From Bacteroides eggerthii (lineage in GTDB: Bacteria; Bacteroidota; Bacteroidia; Bacteroidales; Bacteroidaceae): a stretch of 64,000 nt of DNA. The stretch covers positions 1,706,001 to 1,770,000 of the forward strand of contig NZ_CP102258.1 in the NCBI RefSeq assembly GCF_025146565.1, in the 5' to 3' direction. This document shows, piece by piece, positions 26,487 to 35,853 of the stretch. Position 1 is the first letter of the stretch, and every line of letters starts with the position of its first letter. The translations under genes were made by a program, and so were the position numbers. The notes under the pieces were generated by a model that searched no databases, had not been told where the DNA came from, and saw only the letters and a program-made list of their open reading frames with translations.

Positions 26487-26870
26487 ATGAATATCAAAGG
26501 ATTCAGACGTATGCTGTTCGGCGAGAAGATGCCGGACAAAAACGACCCGAAATACAAGGAGCGCTACGAACGCGACGTGGATGCCGGGCGACGCTTCGCC
26601 AAAGCGACACGTATCGACAAGGCAGTGGCCAAAGTACAGGGTTTCGCCAACGCCCACCGGACGCTGTTTCTCGTCATCGTATTCGGCTTCGCCATCTGCG
26701 GGCTGACATGGAATATTTACCGCCTGACGGTGGTGTACTGCCATCATCCAGTCCGCCGAACGGCCACGGAAATGCAGGATTCCGTGCTCCGGGAACGGCA
26801 TAAGATGCTTTCCGTACCGCATGTACGAAGATTCGATACGAAGGAAAGCGGTACGGAAAGGCCGGAATAG
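26487..26870 (+). CDS. traL: TraL (DUF3989)
   Basis: A 127-residue protein with a basic N-terminus, one membrane segment (TLFLVIVFGFAICGLTWNIYRL, about 53-73 when split) and a short polar tail. The N-terminus contains KNDPKYKERYERDVDAGRRF. Position between traK and traM, small size and single membrane segment match TraL/DUF3989. The role in the channel is not established. Confidence 0.8.
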   Translation: MNIKGFRRMLFGEKMPDKNDPKYKERYERDVDAGRRFAKATRIDKAVAKVQGFANAHRTLFLVIVFGFAICGLTWNIYRLTVVYCHHPVRRTATEMQDSVLRERHKMLSVPHVRRFDTKESGTERPE

Positions 26871-26942
26871 AACGGCAGGCTTATGAATATGCCGTTTGAG
26901 AGAACTATAAGCAAGTATGTGCAACTCAATTAAAGGGAAACA

Positions 26943-28094
26943 ATGAACAATATCTTCAAGAGAATCAATTTCAGGCAGCCGAAGTATATGCTTCCGGCTA
27001 TCCTCTATATCCCCCTTCTCGGCACGTCGTACTTCATTTTCGACCTGTTCCATACCGAGAAGGCCGAGGTACAGGACAAGACACTCCAGACGACCGAGTT
27101 CCTGAATCCCGAATTGCCGGACGCCCAAATCAAGGGCGGCGACGGTATCGGCAGCAAGTATGAGAACATGGCCAAATCATGGGGCAAGATACAAGATTAT
27201 TCCGCTGTGGACAACATCGAGCGGGACGAACCGGACGATAACCAAGAGGAATATGAATCGCAATACACCGAAGAGGATATCGCCCTGCTTGACCGGCAGG
27301 AAAAGGAGAAAGATCTGGCAGCGGAAGCGGCCGATGCCAAGAGGCGGGAGCAGGAAGCTCTCGCAGAACTGGAAAAAGCACTCGCCGAAGCGAGGTTGAG
27401 AGGACAACGGGAGGTCATGCCGTCCGCAACGGACAGCACCGCAACGGTGGCTCCGCCGGACACGATGACGCAGACCAAGGGAACCATCGACGAGGAAAGC
27501 CGTTCGGTCAAAGCTCCTGCGGAGACGGACAAGGCAAGCGAGGTGGTGAAGAAGGTAAAGACGACTTCGGACTACTTCAACACACTGGCGAAAGATGCAC
27601 GGGAACCGAAACTCATCAAGGCGATCATCGACGAAAACATCAAGGCCGTGGACGGCTCGCGTGTGCGGCTGCGCCTGCTGGACGACATCGAAATCAACGA
27701 GAGCGTGGTCAGGCGTGGTACTTACCTGTATGCCACAGTCAGCGGTTTCTCTTCCGGACGTGTAAAAGGAAGCATCAACAGCATATTGGTGGAGGACGAA
27801 CTGGTCAAGGTCAGCTTGTCAATCTACGATACGGACGGGCTGGAAGGACTTTACGTACCCATCAGCCAATTCCGCGAGACAAGCAAGGACGTGGCGAGCA
27901 GTGCCATGTCGGGCAGTATGAACATGAATACCAGCGGATACGGTAACAGCCTCGCCCAATGGGGTATGCAGGCGGTGAACAATGCCTACCAGAAAACGAG
28001 TAACGCCATCAGCAAGGCCATCAAGAAAAACAAGGTGAAGCTGAAATACGGGACGTTTGTGTATCTGGTGAACGGACGGGAAAACAGGAACTAA
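26943..28094 (+). CDS. traM: TraM (VirB10-like)
   Basis: A 383-residue protein with an N-terminal membrane segment (about 16-35, MLPAILYIPLLGTSYFIFDL), a long charged, coiled-coil linker (about 95-150), and a C-terminal beta-rich domain (about 215-383) with the motif RVRLRLLDDIEI..SVVRRGTYLYATVSGF. This is TraM of conjugative transposons, functionally VirB10-like, spanning the inner membrane and reaching outward. Length and context are normal. Confidence 0.88.
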   Translation: MNNIFKRINFRQPKYMLPAILYIPLLGTSYFIFDLFHTEKAEVQDKTLQTTEFLNPELPDAQIKGGDGIGSKYENMAKSWGKIQDYSAVDNIERDEPDDNQEEYESQYTEEDIALLDRQEKEKDLAAEAADAKRREQEALAELEKALAEARLRGQREVMPSATDSTATVAPPDTMTQTKGTIDEESRSVKAPAETDKASEVVKKVKTTSDYFNTLAKDAREPKLIKAIIDENIKAVDGSRVRLRLLDDIEINESVVRRGTYLYATVSGFSSGRVKGSINSILVEDELVKVSLSIYDTDGLEGLYVPISQFRETSKDVASSAMSGSMNMNTSGYGNSLAQWGMQAVNNAYQKTSNAISKAIKKNKVKLKYGTFVYLVNGRENRN

Positions 28095-28107
28095 AAGGTC
28101 AGTGACA

Positions 28108-28461
28108 ATGGAAACAGATATATCAAAACTTCATAAGGGAACGGACGGCTTCTATTACGAAGACTACATCGCTCCCGATAAGCCCGAAACATTCGTTGGG
28201 AAGCTCGTAAGTACCGAATGGTGGCACAAAGGGGTACGATTCGCCCTGATATGCAACTTTCAGGCAGTGGACGGGCGGAGGATTGCCTTATTCGCCTTCC
28301 AGAAGCATACCGGTTTTTACGGGCCGAGAGACGGTGCGGTCAATTTCAAACATGTGGAGAAGAATACCCTCTGGGAGTGTGAAATCCGGAAAACCCGGAC
28401 GGAACGCTGTACCTGGATGAGCGCCCGGCAAATTGTAGAACCGAAAACAGACGCAATATGA
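28108..28461 (+). CDS. Unknown cytosolic protein before the second methylase
   Basis: A 117-residue protein with no signal or membrane segment; motifs such as STEWWHKGVRFALICNFQAVDGRRIALFAFQK suggest a compact beta fold. I do not recognise it. The ATG at 28108 is preferred to the GTG at 28102. Its stop overlaps the start of the methyltransferase gene (ATGA), so the two are probably translated together and may be one cargo pair inserted between traM and traN. Confidence 0.5.
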   Translation: METDISKLHKGTDGFYYEDYIAPDKPETFVGKLVSTEWWHKGVRFALICNFQAVDGRRIALFAFQKHTGFYGPRDGAVNFKHVEKNTLWECEIRKTRTERCTWMSARQIVEPKTDAI

Positions 28462-29270
28462 TAGAGACGGATCGCATTTACCTTATGGACTGCATGGAGG
28501 GCATGAAACAGATAGCGGATGGTAGCGTGGACGCCATAATCGCCGACCTACCTTACGGGGTGTTAAATCGCAGCAATCCGTCGGTGAACTGGGACCGCCA
28601 GATACCGTTAGCAGCCTTGTGGGAGCAATACCGGCGGATTACCAAGCCGGACAGCCCCATTATCCTGTTCGGGCAGGGGCTTTTCTCCGCATGGCTCATG
28701 CTGTCGCAACCCCGGCTATGGCGGTACAACCTCGTGTGGCAGAAAGATCGGGTGACGGGACATCTCAATGCCAAACGTATGCCGTTCCGGCAGCACGAGG
28801 ATATTCTGGTATTCTATAAAAAACAGCCGGCCTATCATCCGCAGATGACACCGTGTCCTCCGGAACGGAGAAATCACGGGAGGCGTAAAACGGAGGGATT
28901 TACCAACCGTTGTTACGGAACGATGAAACTCTCACCGGTACGCATAGCCGATGACAAATATCCGACCTCGGTCATCTTCATGCCGAAGGAACACAAGAAA
29001 GGCGCGTTCTACCACCCGACACAAAAGCCCGTGGCGTTGATGGAGTACCTGATACGGACCTACACCGACGAAGGCGATGTTGTACTGGATAACTGTATCG
29101 GGTCAGGCACAACCGCCGTGGCCGCTATCCGCACGGGACGGCACTACATCGGATTTGAAATCGAACAGGCGTACTGCGAGATTGCCGAGCGGCGGATTCA
29201 GGAGGAACTGGAATGCAGGAACAAGGTACAAGAGGAAAAAGAGATAAGGGAAGAAAAACAAAATCAATAA
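28458..29270 (+). CDS. Second DNA methyltransferase (beta-class order)
   Basis: A 270-residue methylase with catalytic motif DLPYG (about residue 30) and SAM-binding motif I VLDNCIGSGTTAVAAIRTGRHYIGFEIE (about 213). The order IV-then-I is beta class and DLPYG usually means adenine-N6 or cytosine-N4 modification. The C-terminal 30 residues are highly charged. Its base composition is like the tra genes, unlike the AT-richer methylase at 23085, so the two came in separately. No restriction endonuclease is adjacent. Confidence 0.82.
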   Translation: MIETDRIYLMDCMEGMKQIADGSVDAIIADLPYGVLNRSNPSVNWDRQIPLAALWEQYRRITKPDSPIILFGQGLFSAWLMLSQPRLWRYNLVWQKDRVTGHLNAKRMPFRQHEDILVFYKKQPAYHPQMTPCPPERRNHGRRKTEGFTNRCYGTMKLSPVRIADDKYPTSVIFMPKEHKKGAFYHPTQKPVALMEYLIRTYTDEGDVVLDNCIGSGTTAVAAIRTGRHYIGFEIEQAYCEIAERRIQEELECRNKVQEEKEIREEKQNQ

Positions 29271-29279
29271 ATCAATGAC

Positions 29280-30131
29280 ATGGACAAAAAAGGAATCGTA
29301 ACGGCATTTCTTCTGGCGGCAGGGCTGCTGGGAACGCCGAATGTACAGGCACAACGAACCTACGAGGAGATGGAACAACTTACGGTAAATGAACAGGTAA
29401 CGACGGTCATCACGGCCTCGGAACCGGTACGCTTCGTGGACATCTCCACAGATAAGGTTGTCGGCGACCAACCGATAGACAATATCGTCCGCCTGAAACC
29501 GAAAGAGGGCGGACACGAGGACGGCGAGGTGCTGGCCATCGTGACTATCGTAACGGAACGCTACCGCACGCAGTATGCGCTGCTCTACACCACACGGGTG
29601 CGGGAGGCGGTAACTGACAAGGAAATCCAGTTGCAGGAACGGAACGCCTATCACAACCCGGCGGTCTCGATGTCCACCGTGGATATGACACGCTTCGCCC
29701 GGCGTATCTGGAACTCGCCCGCGAAGATCCGCAACGTCGCCACCAAGGCACATCGCATGACCATGCGGCTGAACAACATCTACTCCGTGGGTGAGTATTT
29801 CTTCATCGACTTCTCGATAGAGAACCGGACGAACATCCGCTTCGACATCGACGAGATACGGGTGAAGCTGGCAGACAAGAAACTGACCAAGGCGACCAAC
29901 GCACAGGTCATCGAACTGACCCCGGCACTGGTGCTGGAGGCGGGCAAGACGTTCCGGCACGGCTACCGGAATGTGGTCGTGGTCAAGAAAATGACGTTCC
30001 CGAACGACAAGGTGCTGACCATCGAGATGACGGAGAAACAAATCAGCGGGCGTAACATCAGCCTGAATATCGACTATGAGGACGTGCTGTCAGCCGATTC
30101 GTTCAGCGCGGCATTGCTGGAGGAGGAATGA
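29280..30131 (+). CDS. traN: TraN (DUF4138)
   Basis: A 283-residue protein with a signal peptide (about 1-22, NVQAQ) and a beta-rich mature part with RFVDISTDKVVGDQPIDNIVRLKP, LAIVTIVTERYRTQYALLY and FFIDFSIENRTNIRFDIDEIRVKL. This is TraN/DUF4138 of conjugative transposons, a periplasmic/outer-membrane component that interacts with TraM. It overlaps traO by 4 bp. Confidence 0.87.
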   Translation: MDKKGIVTAFLLAAGLLGTPNVQAQRTYEEMEQLTVNEQVTTVITASEPVRFVDISTDKVVGDQPIDNIVRLKPKEGGHEDGEVLAIVTIVTERYRTQYALLYTTRVREAVTDKEIQLQERNAYHNPAVSMSTVDMTRFARRIWNSPAKIRNVATKAHRMTMRLNNIYSVGEYFFIDFSIENRTNIRFDIDEIRVKLADKKLTKATNAQVIELTPALVLEAGKTFRHGYRNVVVVKKMTFPNDKVLTIEMTEKQISGRNISLNIDYEDVLSADSFSAALLEEE

Positions 30132-30640
30132 CGATGAAAAAGACGATTATCCTGACGATTGCCTGCATGTGCCTCGCCGTAGGAGCGTATGCACAGCGAG
30201 GCAGCGGCCGCCTCTCACTCGGTGCGGGGCTGCTGTACAAGAACGGGCTGGACGTGACGCTGGCCTACGAACACGAGATGAACTACCGCCATGCGTGGGA
30301 GTTCTTTGCCAACGGCTACCTGCAATGGGCAGAGTGCGAATCCTGCAAGCATGTATGCCCGAAATCTTTCTGGCGGAACTACCGCACCTACAGCTTCGGC
30401 GTGGCTTACAAACCCTGCGTCACGAGGGGACGCAACCATTACGGAAGCCTCCGAATCGGGGCTTCGGGCGGAAGCGACACGAAGAAGTTCCTTGCAGGAC
30501 TGCATTTCGGCTACGAGCACAACTATGTGTTGCGGGCGGGCTGGACGCTATACTGGCAAGTCAAGGGAGACGTAATGATAAAGGGGGCCGACGTGCTGCG
30601 TACAGGGGTTGCCCTCGGTATTAAACTACCTATAAAATAA
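30128..30640 (+). CDS. traO: TraO
   Basis: A 170-residue protein with a signal peptide (about 1-22, VGAYAQ) and a mature part with alternating hydrophobic/polar strands and aromatic ends (YRTYSFGVAYKPCV, HFGYEHNYVLRAGWTLYWQ), like a small outer-membrane beta-barrel. This is the TraO position and type. There are Cys residues in CESCKHVCPKSF. Start at 30128 overlaps traN; MKKTII six bases later is a possible alternative start. Confidence 0.8.
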   Translation: MTMKKTIILTIACMCLAVGAYAQRGSGRLSLGAGLLYKNGLDVTLAYEHEMNYRHAWEFFANGYLQWAECESCKHVCPKSFWRNYRTYSFGVAYKPCVTRGRNHYGSLRIGASGGSDTKKFLAGLHFGYEHNYVLRAGWTLYWQVKGDVMIKGADVLRTGVALGIKLPIK

Positions 30641-30647
30641 GGGAAAG

Positions 30648-31319
30648 ATGAAACAGAACATTATCAGAAAAACGTGCCAGGTAGTGCCGGTTCTCCTCAT
30701 AACCGGGGCGTTGGCTGCCTGCGACGCACATATAGAAGAATCCGAAGAAACAAAATATCCCGTACACGTCCTCTGTGTGGACGGGACAGTAATACCGTAC
30801 AGTGAGTACGAACAATCCAAGGAACAGGCGATTGCCGTCGTCTTCCATATCGGCTCCGACGGGGAAACGGAAGGAAACGGCTATGCCGTCTATCTGTGGG
30901 ATATGACGCCGAAAGCTTTTGCCGACAGCCTTGGTGTCGAGCAGGGTACGTCAGCAGACATCACGGCATACGACGGGAATGAGAACACGTTCGCCTTGTA
31001 TGAAACAGAAGAGACAGCCTCACCGATGGCTGAAGCCGTTTTTGCCCTGTGGAAATACGGGCAGAGCGCCTATGTTCCCTCGGTGGCTCAGATGCGCCTG
31101 CTGTATGCGGCACGTGGCATTATCAATCCGGTCATCGAGAAATGCGGCGGAGACCCGCTTCCGACCGAAGCCGACGAGTGCTGGTACTGGACATCGACGG
31201 AGGTGGAAGGACAGCAGACGGTCAAAGCATGGCTCTACTCGACAGCCAGCGGAGCCATGCAGGAAACGCCCAAGACGCAGGCGCATAAAGTGCGTCCCAT
31301 TATAACCATCAACAACTGA
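30648..31319 (+). CDS. DUF1566-like lipoprotein
   Basis: A 223-residue lipoprotein: lipobox LAAC at about residues 22-25 after a hydrophobic signal. The second half has the DUF1566-type pattern: VPSVAQMRLLYAARG, CWYWTSTEV, AWLYSTASGAM and a final HKVRPI. In Bacteroidetes elements such lipoproteins are often found at the end of the tra operon or act as surface proteins. A role in mating-pair contact is possible but unproven. It starts 8 bp after traO. Confidence 0.65.
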   Translation: MKQNIIRKTCQVVPVLLITGALAACDAHIEESEETKYPVHVLCVDGTVIPYSEYEQSKEQAIAVVFHIGSDGETEGNGYAVYLWDMTPKAFADSLGVEQGTSADITAYDGNENTFALYETEETASPMAEAVFALWKYGQSAYVPSVAQMRLLYAARGIINPVIEKCGGDPLPTEADECWYWTSTEVEGQQTVKAWLYSTASGAMQETPKTQAHKVRPIITINN

Positions 31320-31323
31320 ATTT

Positions 31324-31812
31324 ATGATTATGAACGGAATTAAAGATTTCAATGCACCACAATATGTGGATATAGTACATCCGGACAAAGGATTTTTCGG
31401 GTATCTGTTGAGATGCAAATGTCCTAAGCAAGAGGACGTTTCCGGTAATTACATATTCCTCGATGATGGAATAGACTGCTACGAGAGGTTTCCTTCCGCA
31501 AAGAACCGCAGGGAAGAAATCCGGACGGAATGGAACGGCCGTATCAGCCGTTACCATGATATTTTCCAAGGGCAGCTCTACTATGTCAATGAAGAATTGA
31601 TTGAAGGTTTCATTGATTTCATGACTTGTGGCTCTAACGATGCTGTCCGGATTTTCCTTGAGAAGTTTACAGCGGAAGTACGGGCTTCTGCAATATATGA
31701 CGCTTTAAGGCTTAAACCTCTATATGCAGTTTCCCATGTCTGCCAGCTTACTGCTGATAACCGTATGCAATGGCCTCATATCCATGTTCTCTGGGGCATT
31801 AAAAAGAATTGA
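31324..31812 (+). CDS. Unknown protein upstream of the coupling protein
   Basis: A 162-residue soluble protein with no recognisable family, aromatic-rich (YHDIFQGQLYYVNEELIEGFIDF) and with two CxC cysteines (RCKCPKQ). The ATGs at 31324 and 31330 are both possible. It is 5 bp after the lipoprotein gene and 8 bp before the coupling protein, so it is in the operon. Its composition is slightly more AT-rich than the tra genes. Confidence 0.5.
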   Translation: MIMNGIKDFNAPQYVDIVHPDKGFFGYLLRCKCPKQEDVSGNYIFLDDGIDCYERFPSAKNRREEIRTEWNGRISRYHDIFQGQLYYVNEELIEGFIDFMTCGSNDAVRIFLEKFTAEVRASAIYDALRLKPLYAVSHVCQLTADNRMQWPHIHVLWGIKKN

Positions 31813-31819
31813 CATAGCA

Positions 31820-34006
31820 ATGGAAGAGAGCAAGGAATTACAGGGATTTTACCGGATATTCCGTGCGGTGGTATATGTCTCCGTACTGATGGAGTTTTTC
31901 GAGTATGCCATCGACCCGGCTATGCTGGACCACTGGGGCGGCATACTCTGCGACATTCACGGACGTATCAAGCAGTGGACCATCTATAACGACGGAAACC
32001 TCGTGTACAGTAAGGTCGCCACGGTGCTACTCATCTGCATTACATGTATAGGCACCAGAGCCAAGAAACATTTGGAGTTCAACGCCCGGCGGCAGGTCTT
32101 GTACCCACTCATAAGCGGTTTTGTTCTGTTAGTGCTGTCCGTATGGCTGTTCGGTTATCCGATGGAGGCACGACTTTATACGCTGCCGCTGAATATTATC
32201 TTCTATATGACAACTTCCCTCGTGGGGGTTATCCTCGTGCATGTCGCACTGGACAACATCTCCAAGTTCCTCAAGGAGGGACTGATGAAGGACCGCTTCA
32301 ACTTCGAGAACGAGAGTTTCGAGCAGTGCGAGGAACTGATAGAGACCCCGTACAGCGTGAATATCCCTATGCGGTATTACTACAAGGGCAAATTTCGTAA
32401 AGGCTGGACCAACATAACCAACTGTTTCCGTGGAACGTGGGTAGTCGGAACACCGGGGTCGGGTAAGACATTCAGTATCATCGAGCCGTTTATCCGGCAG
32501 CACTCGGCCAAGGGATTCGCAATGGTGGTCTATGACTATAAGTTCCCGACTCTGGCTACGAAGCTGTACTACCACTACAAGAAAAACCAGAAACTCGGCA
32601 AGCTGCCCCAAGGCTGCCAGTTCAACATGATTAATTTCGTGGACGTGGAGTACAGCCGCCGGGTAAATCCCATTCAGGCGAAATACATCAACAACCTCGC
32701 TGCGGCCAGCGAGACGGCGGAGACGCTGTTGGAGAGCCTGCAAAAAGGCAAGAAAGAGGGAGGCGGTGGCAGCGACCAGTTCTTCCAGACCTCGGCTGTG
32801 AACTTCCTCGCCGCCTGCATCTATTTCTTCGTGAACTACGAGCGCGAGCCTTATGATGTCAAAGGAAACAAACTGTACGCAGAGAAACGGCAAGACCCTG
32901 AAACGAAATTCTGGAAGCCAACGGGTGTGGTGCGGGACAAAGAGGGCGGAGAAATCGTTGAACCTGCCTACTGGCTGGGAAAATACTCGGACATGCCGCA
33001 TATCCTGTCGTTCCTGAATGAGAGTTACCAAACCATTTTCGAGGTACTGGAGACCGACAACGAGGTAGCCCCATTGCTCGGTCCGTTCCAGACGGCTTTC
33101 AAAAACAAGGCAATGGAGCAGCTGGAAGGTATGATAGGTACGCTGCGTGTCTATACCTCGCGCTTGGCGACCAAAGAGAGTTACTGGATATTCCATCGTG
33201 ACGGCGACGACTTCGACCTGAAGGTGAGCGACCCGAAGAATCCGAGTTACCTGCTGATAGCGAACGACCCGGAGATGGAGAGCATTATCGGGGCACTGAA
33301 CGCCCTTATTTTGAACCGTCTCGTTACCCGCGTAAATACCGGGCAGGGCAAGAACATCCCCGTGAGCATTATCGTGGACGAGCTGCCGACACTTTATTTC
33401 CACAAGATAGACCGCCTGATCGGTACGGCACGAAGCAACAAGGTGAGCGTGACGCTCGGTTTCCAAGAGCTGCCGCAGCTCGAAGCGGATTACGGAAAGG
33501 TGGGTATGCAAAAAATCATCACGACGGTGGGCAATGTGGTGAGCGGTTCAGCCCGTGCCAAGGAGACGCTGGAATGGCTGTCAAGCGACATATTCGGCAA
33601 GGTGGTGCAAATCAAAAAGGGTGTCACGATAGACCGGGACAAAACTTCCATCAACCTGAATGAAAACATGGACAGCCTCGTACCCGCCTCGAAAATCTCG
33701 GATATGCCGACGGGCTGGATATGCGGTCAGACGGCACGGGACTTCATCCAAACAAAAACCGGTATAGGAGGTTCGATGAACGTACAGGAATCGGAGGAGT
33801 TCAAGACCTCGAAGTTCTTCTGCAAAACGGATTTCGACATGAAGGAAATCAAGAAGGAGGAAGCTGCGTATGTACCACTGCCGAAGTTCTACACGTTCAA
33901 GTCGAGGGAGGAACGGGAACGCATTCTTTACCGGAATTTCGTGAATGTGGGAATAGAGGTGAAAGAAATGATAAAGGACGTGCTGAACAAAAGGGGTGCG
34001 AAATAG
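31820..34006 (+). CDS. Type IV coupling protein (VirD4/MobC-like)
   Basis: A 728-residue ATPase with four N-terminal membrane segments (about 10-150), then Walker A GTPGSGKTFSI at about residue 212 and Walker B VSIIVDELPTLYF near 517. A typical YIKQ/RQ region and TraG-domain motifs (GFQELPQLEADYG) follow. It couples the relaxase-DNA complex to the channel. In Bacteroides elements its equivalent is called MobC or TraG-type coupling protein and usually follows mobA/mobB, which are not seen here. The longer frame from 31724 overlaps the upstream gene and is rejected. Confidence 0.9.
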   Translation: MEESKELQGFYRIFRAVVYVSVLMEFFEYAIDPAMLDHWGGILCDIHGRIKQWTIYNDGNLVYSKVATVLLICITCIGTRAKKHLEFNARRQVLYPLISGFVLLVLSVWLFGYPMEARLYTLPLNIIFYMTTSLVGVILVHVALDNISKFLKEGLMKDRFNFENESFEQCEELIETPYSVNIPMRYYYKGKFRKGWTNITNCFRGTWVVGTPGSGKTFSIIEPFIRQHSAKGFAMVVYDYKFPTLATKLYYHYKKNQKLGKLPQGCQFNMINFVDVEYSRRVNPIQAKYINNLAAASETAETLLESLQKGKKEGGGGSDQFFQTSAVNFLAACIYFFVNYEREPYDVKGNKLYAEKRQDPETKFWKPTGVVRDKEGGEIVEPAYWLGKYSDMPHILSFLNESYQTIFEVLETDNEVAPLLGPFQTAFKNKAMEQLEGMIGTLRVYTSRLATKESYWIFHRDGDDFDLKVSDPKNPSYLLIANDPEMESIIGALNALILNRLVTRVNTGQGKNIPVSIIVDELPTLYFHKIDRLIGTARSNKVSVTLGFQELPQLEADYGKVGMQKIITTVGNVVSGSARAKETLEWLSSDIFGKVVQIKKGVTIDRDKTSINLNENMDSLVPASKISDMPTGWICGQTARDFIQTKTGIGGSMNVQESEEFKTSKFFCKTDFDMKEIKKEEAAYVPLPKFYTFKSREERERILYRNFVNVGIEVKEMIKDVLNKRGAK

Positions 34007-34035
34007 AAAGTCGGCTTCCGTTATGGAAAGAAGCA

Positions 34036-34080
34036 AAACGCCTGCAATGATTCCGTGATTATTGCAGGCGTTTCGGTGTT
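34036..34080 (+). terminator. Terminator ending the transfer operon
   Basis: AAACGCCTGCAAT pairs exactly with ATTGCAGGCGTTT around a 12-base loop (34036-34073). It ends the plus-strand operon and may serve the convergent minus-strand nuclease gene as well. Confidence 0.7.
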
Positions 34081-34093
34081 TCCTATCTATTTT

Positions 34094-35272
34094 TCACACT
34101 TCCGAGGACTGTTCCCGACATTCGTCCATCAAGAACTGTTCTAATTGCTGACGGTTTGGCAACTGTAACTGGTATGTCGAAACAAAAAGATGATTATCCA
34201 TACTGCCAAGGGCGTATTCCACCATCTTCTTTCCTTTGTGTGTACAAAGCAAAATACCGACCGGAGGATTGTCGCCCGGCTGCATTTCATTCTCGGCATA
34301 ATAGCTGACATAGGCATTCAGCTGTCCTATGTGTTCATGGCGGAACTCGTCATTTTTTAATTCCACAATGACATTGCAATGAAGCAACCGGTTGTAGAAA
34401 ACGAGATCCGCAAAATAATATTCTCCGTCTATGATGATGCGTTTCTGACGCGCCTCGAAACAGAAGCCTTTCCCAAGTTCCAGCAAGAACTCCTGCAAGT
34501 GTCCGAGCAGGGCTTCTTCAATATCGCTTTCCGTAACGACATCTTTGGCTTGGAGACCGAGAAACTCAAACGTATAGGGGTCGCGTATCTGCAAAAGCGG
34601 GGTGTGTCGCTCTGCCTTGCTGTCTGCAAGCATCATCGCTTTCATCTTATCCTCCGACAGTCCGATGCGAATGTGAAGGTTGGAAACAATCTGACGGCGT
34701 AATTCACGCACACTCCATGTTCCCCGAATACATTCCGTTTCATAGAAAAAACGTACCAACGGGTCTTCTATCGTAAGCAACTCCCTGATATGCGAAAAGG
34801 AAAGTGCAGAAACCAAATTCTCAGGGGGTGTATTGAACTGTTCAGAAAGCTTGCCTGCATTTTTCTTATTAACAGCGAAAGAGTCAATTTCCGGCAATTT
34901 GTGCGACACTGTCGCATAAATTTCTGATAACGGCAATTTATGCAACGCCGTCGCATGATTTGCGGAAACCAGTGTACCGATATGCGGATAATCTCTATAA
35001 AACAATCGTGAAAGTTGGAAAAGGGTGACATTCAGGCCCTTTTGCCCGATACGTTTTTCCAGACTTTTCAGCAGATTGTCCCCGTACTTGGCCCGGTCGC
35101 TGCCATTTTGTTCGTATTCAACAATATAACATCCGATTATCCAATTGCGTAACGTGGTTGCCTGATTGATGGTTTTAACCGCCACCCCACGCATTGAATC
35201 ATCGACGGTTATAATCTTTTGAGCCAACTGCTCAAAGGATATGCTTTGTATTGAATTTGCTAATTGTTCCAT
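34094..35272 (-). CDS. DUF1016 (YhcG-like) PDDEXK nuclease-domain protein
   Basis: A 392-residue protein. The N-terminal half (about 20-160) is the DUF1016_N type helical domain (LRNWIIGCYIVEYEQ...LLKSLEKRIG...FYRDYP) and the C-terminal half carries a PD-(D/E)XK nuclease fold: YYFADLVFYNRLLHCNVIVELKN (D, then E-L-K). These proteins occur in Bacteroidetes genomic islands, sometimes with defence genes. Start ATG at 35272 (MEQLANS) fits the family; an upstream 42-residue extension is not conserved in style. Stand-alone here. Confidence 0.78.
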   Translation of the reverse strand: MEQLANSIQSISFEQLAQKIITVDDSMRGVAVKTINQATTLRNWIIGCYIVEYEQNGSDRAKYGDNLLKSLEKRIGQKGLNVTLFQLSRLFYRDYPHIGTLVSANHATALHKLPLSEIYATVSHKLPEIDSFAVNKKNAGKLSEQFNTPPENLVSALSFSHIRELLTIEDPLVRFFYETECIRGTWSVRELRRQIVSNLHIRIGLSEDKMKAMMLADSKAERHTPLLQIRDPYTFEFLGLQAKDVVTESDIEEALLGHLQEFLLELGKGFCFEARQKRIIIDGEYYFADLVFYNRLLHCNVIVELKNDEFRHEHIGQLNAYVSYYAENEMQPGDNPPVGILLCTHKGKKMVEYALGSMDNHLFVSTYQLQLPNRQQLEQFLMDECREQSSEV

Positions 35273-35432
35273 ATCTGACTGTAAATCGGAAACAAATATA
35301 GGAAAAATACAGGAGACACCGGTCGTTTGTTGCTGTTGAATTGATAATAACGGCATTAAAATGTATAGAGGGAGGGTGCACGAACCCGACGCTTGCACTC
35401 TGACCGATGGTGATTACCTGAAACGAGTCAAA

Positions 35433-35682
35433 TCAAGTCATGGGATAATATTTGCCGCCTATCATAGACAGCAGCTGCTTGCGTTGTTTACCCTCCGAGT
35501 TCTTATACCCGATGTGCATCCACGACGGTACTCCCTGACTGTTTTCTTTCTCGGAAATCAACTGGTCAAACTCTCTTACTCTAAGAAAACCACGACAGAA
35601 ACTCTTGAATTCCATCATATTGCCGTTTACGGGAATCAGGTCGAAGGCATAGCCGGAGTAATGCCCCCGTTATTACTTTGTG
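35433..35682 (-). pseudogene. C-terminal fragment of an M15 peptidase
   Basis: Read on the minus strand, the fragment includes H-YSGYAF-D (the His-x6-Asp zinc motif), IPVNGN, GFLRVREFDQLISE and PSWMHIGYKN (the second zinc histidine), ending GGKYYPMT. This is the C-terminal third of a D-Ala-D-Ala carboxypeptidase-type M15 protein. Two TAA stops lie immediately upstream in frame and nothing before them matches, so it is a remnant, not a working gene. Confidence 0.6.
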
Positions 35683-35853
35683 AACCTGCATCGCAAATAT
35701 AAAGGGAGCAGGCAGTCACAGACAATCCGTTTTATGAACGACTGAAATCATTTACAAACGGCAGATTTTTATTCTTTTCTGCATTATATACAGAAAAGCC
35801 GTACCCTGTTCGTTTACCGACAAGGCACGGCTCTCGTCCCCCAAAAAGAGGAA

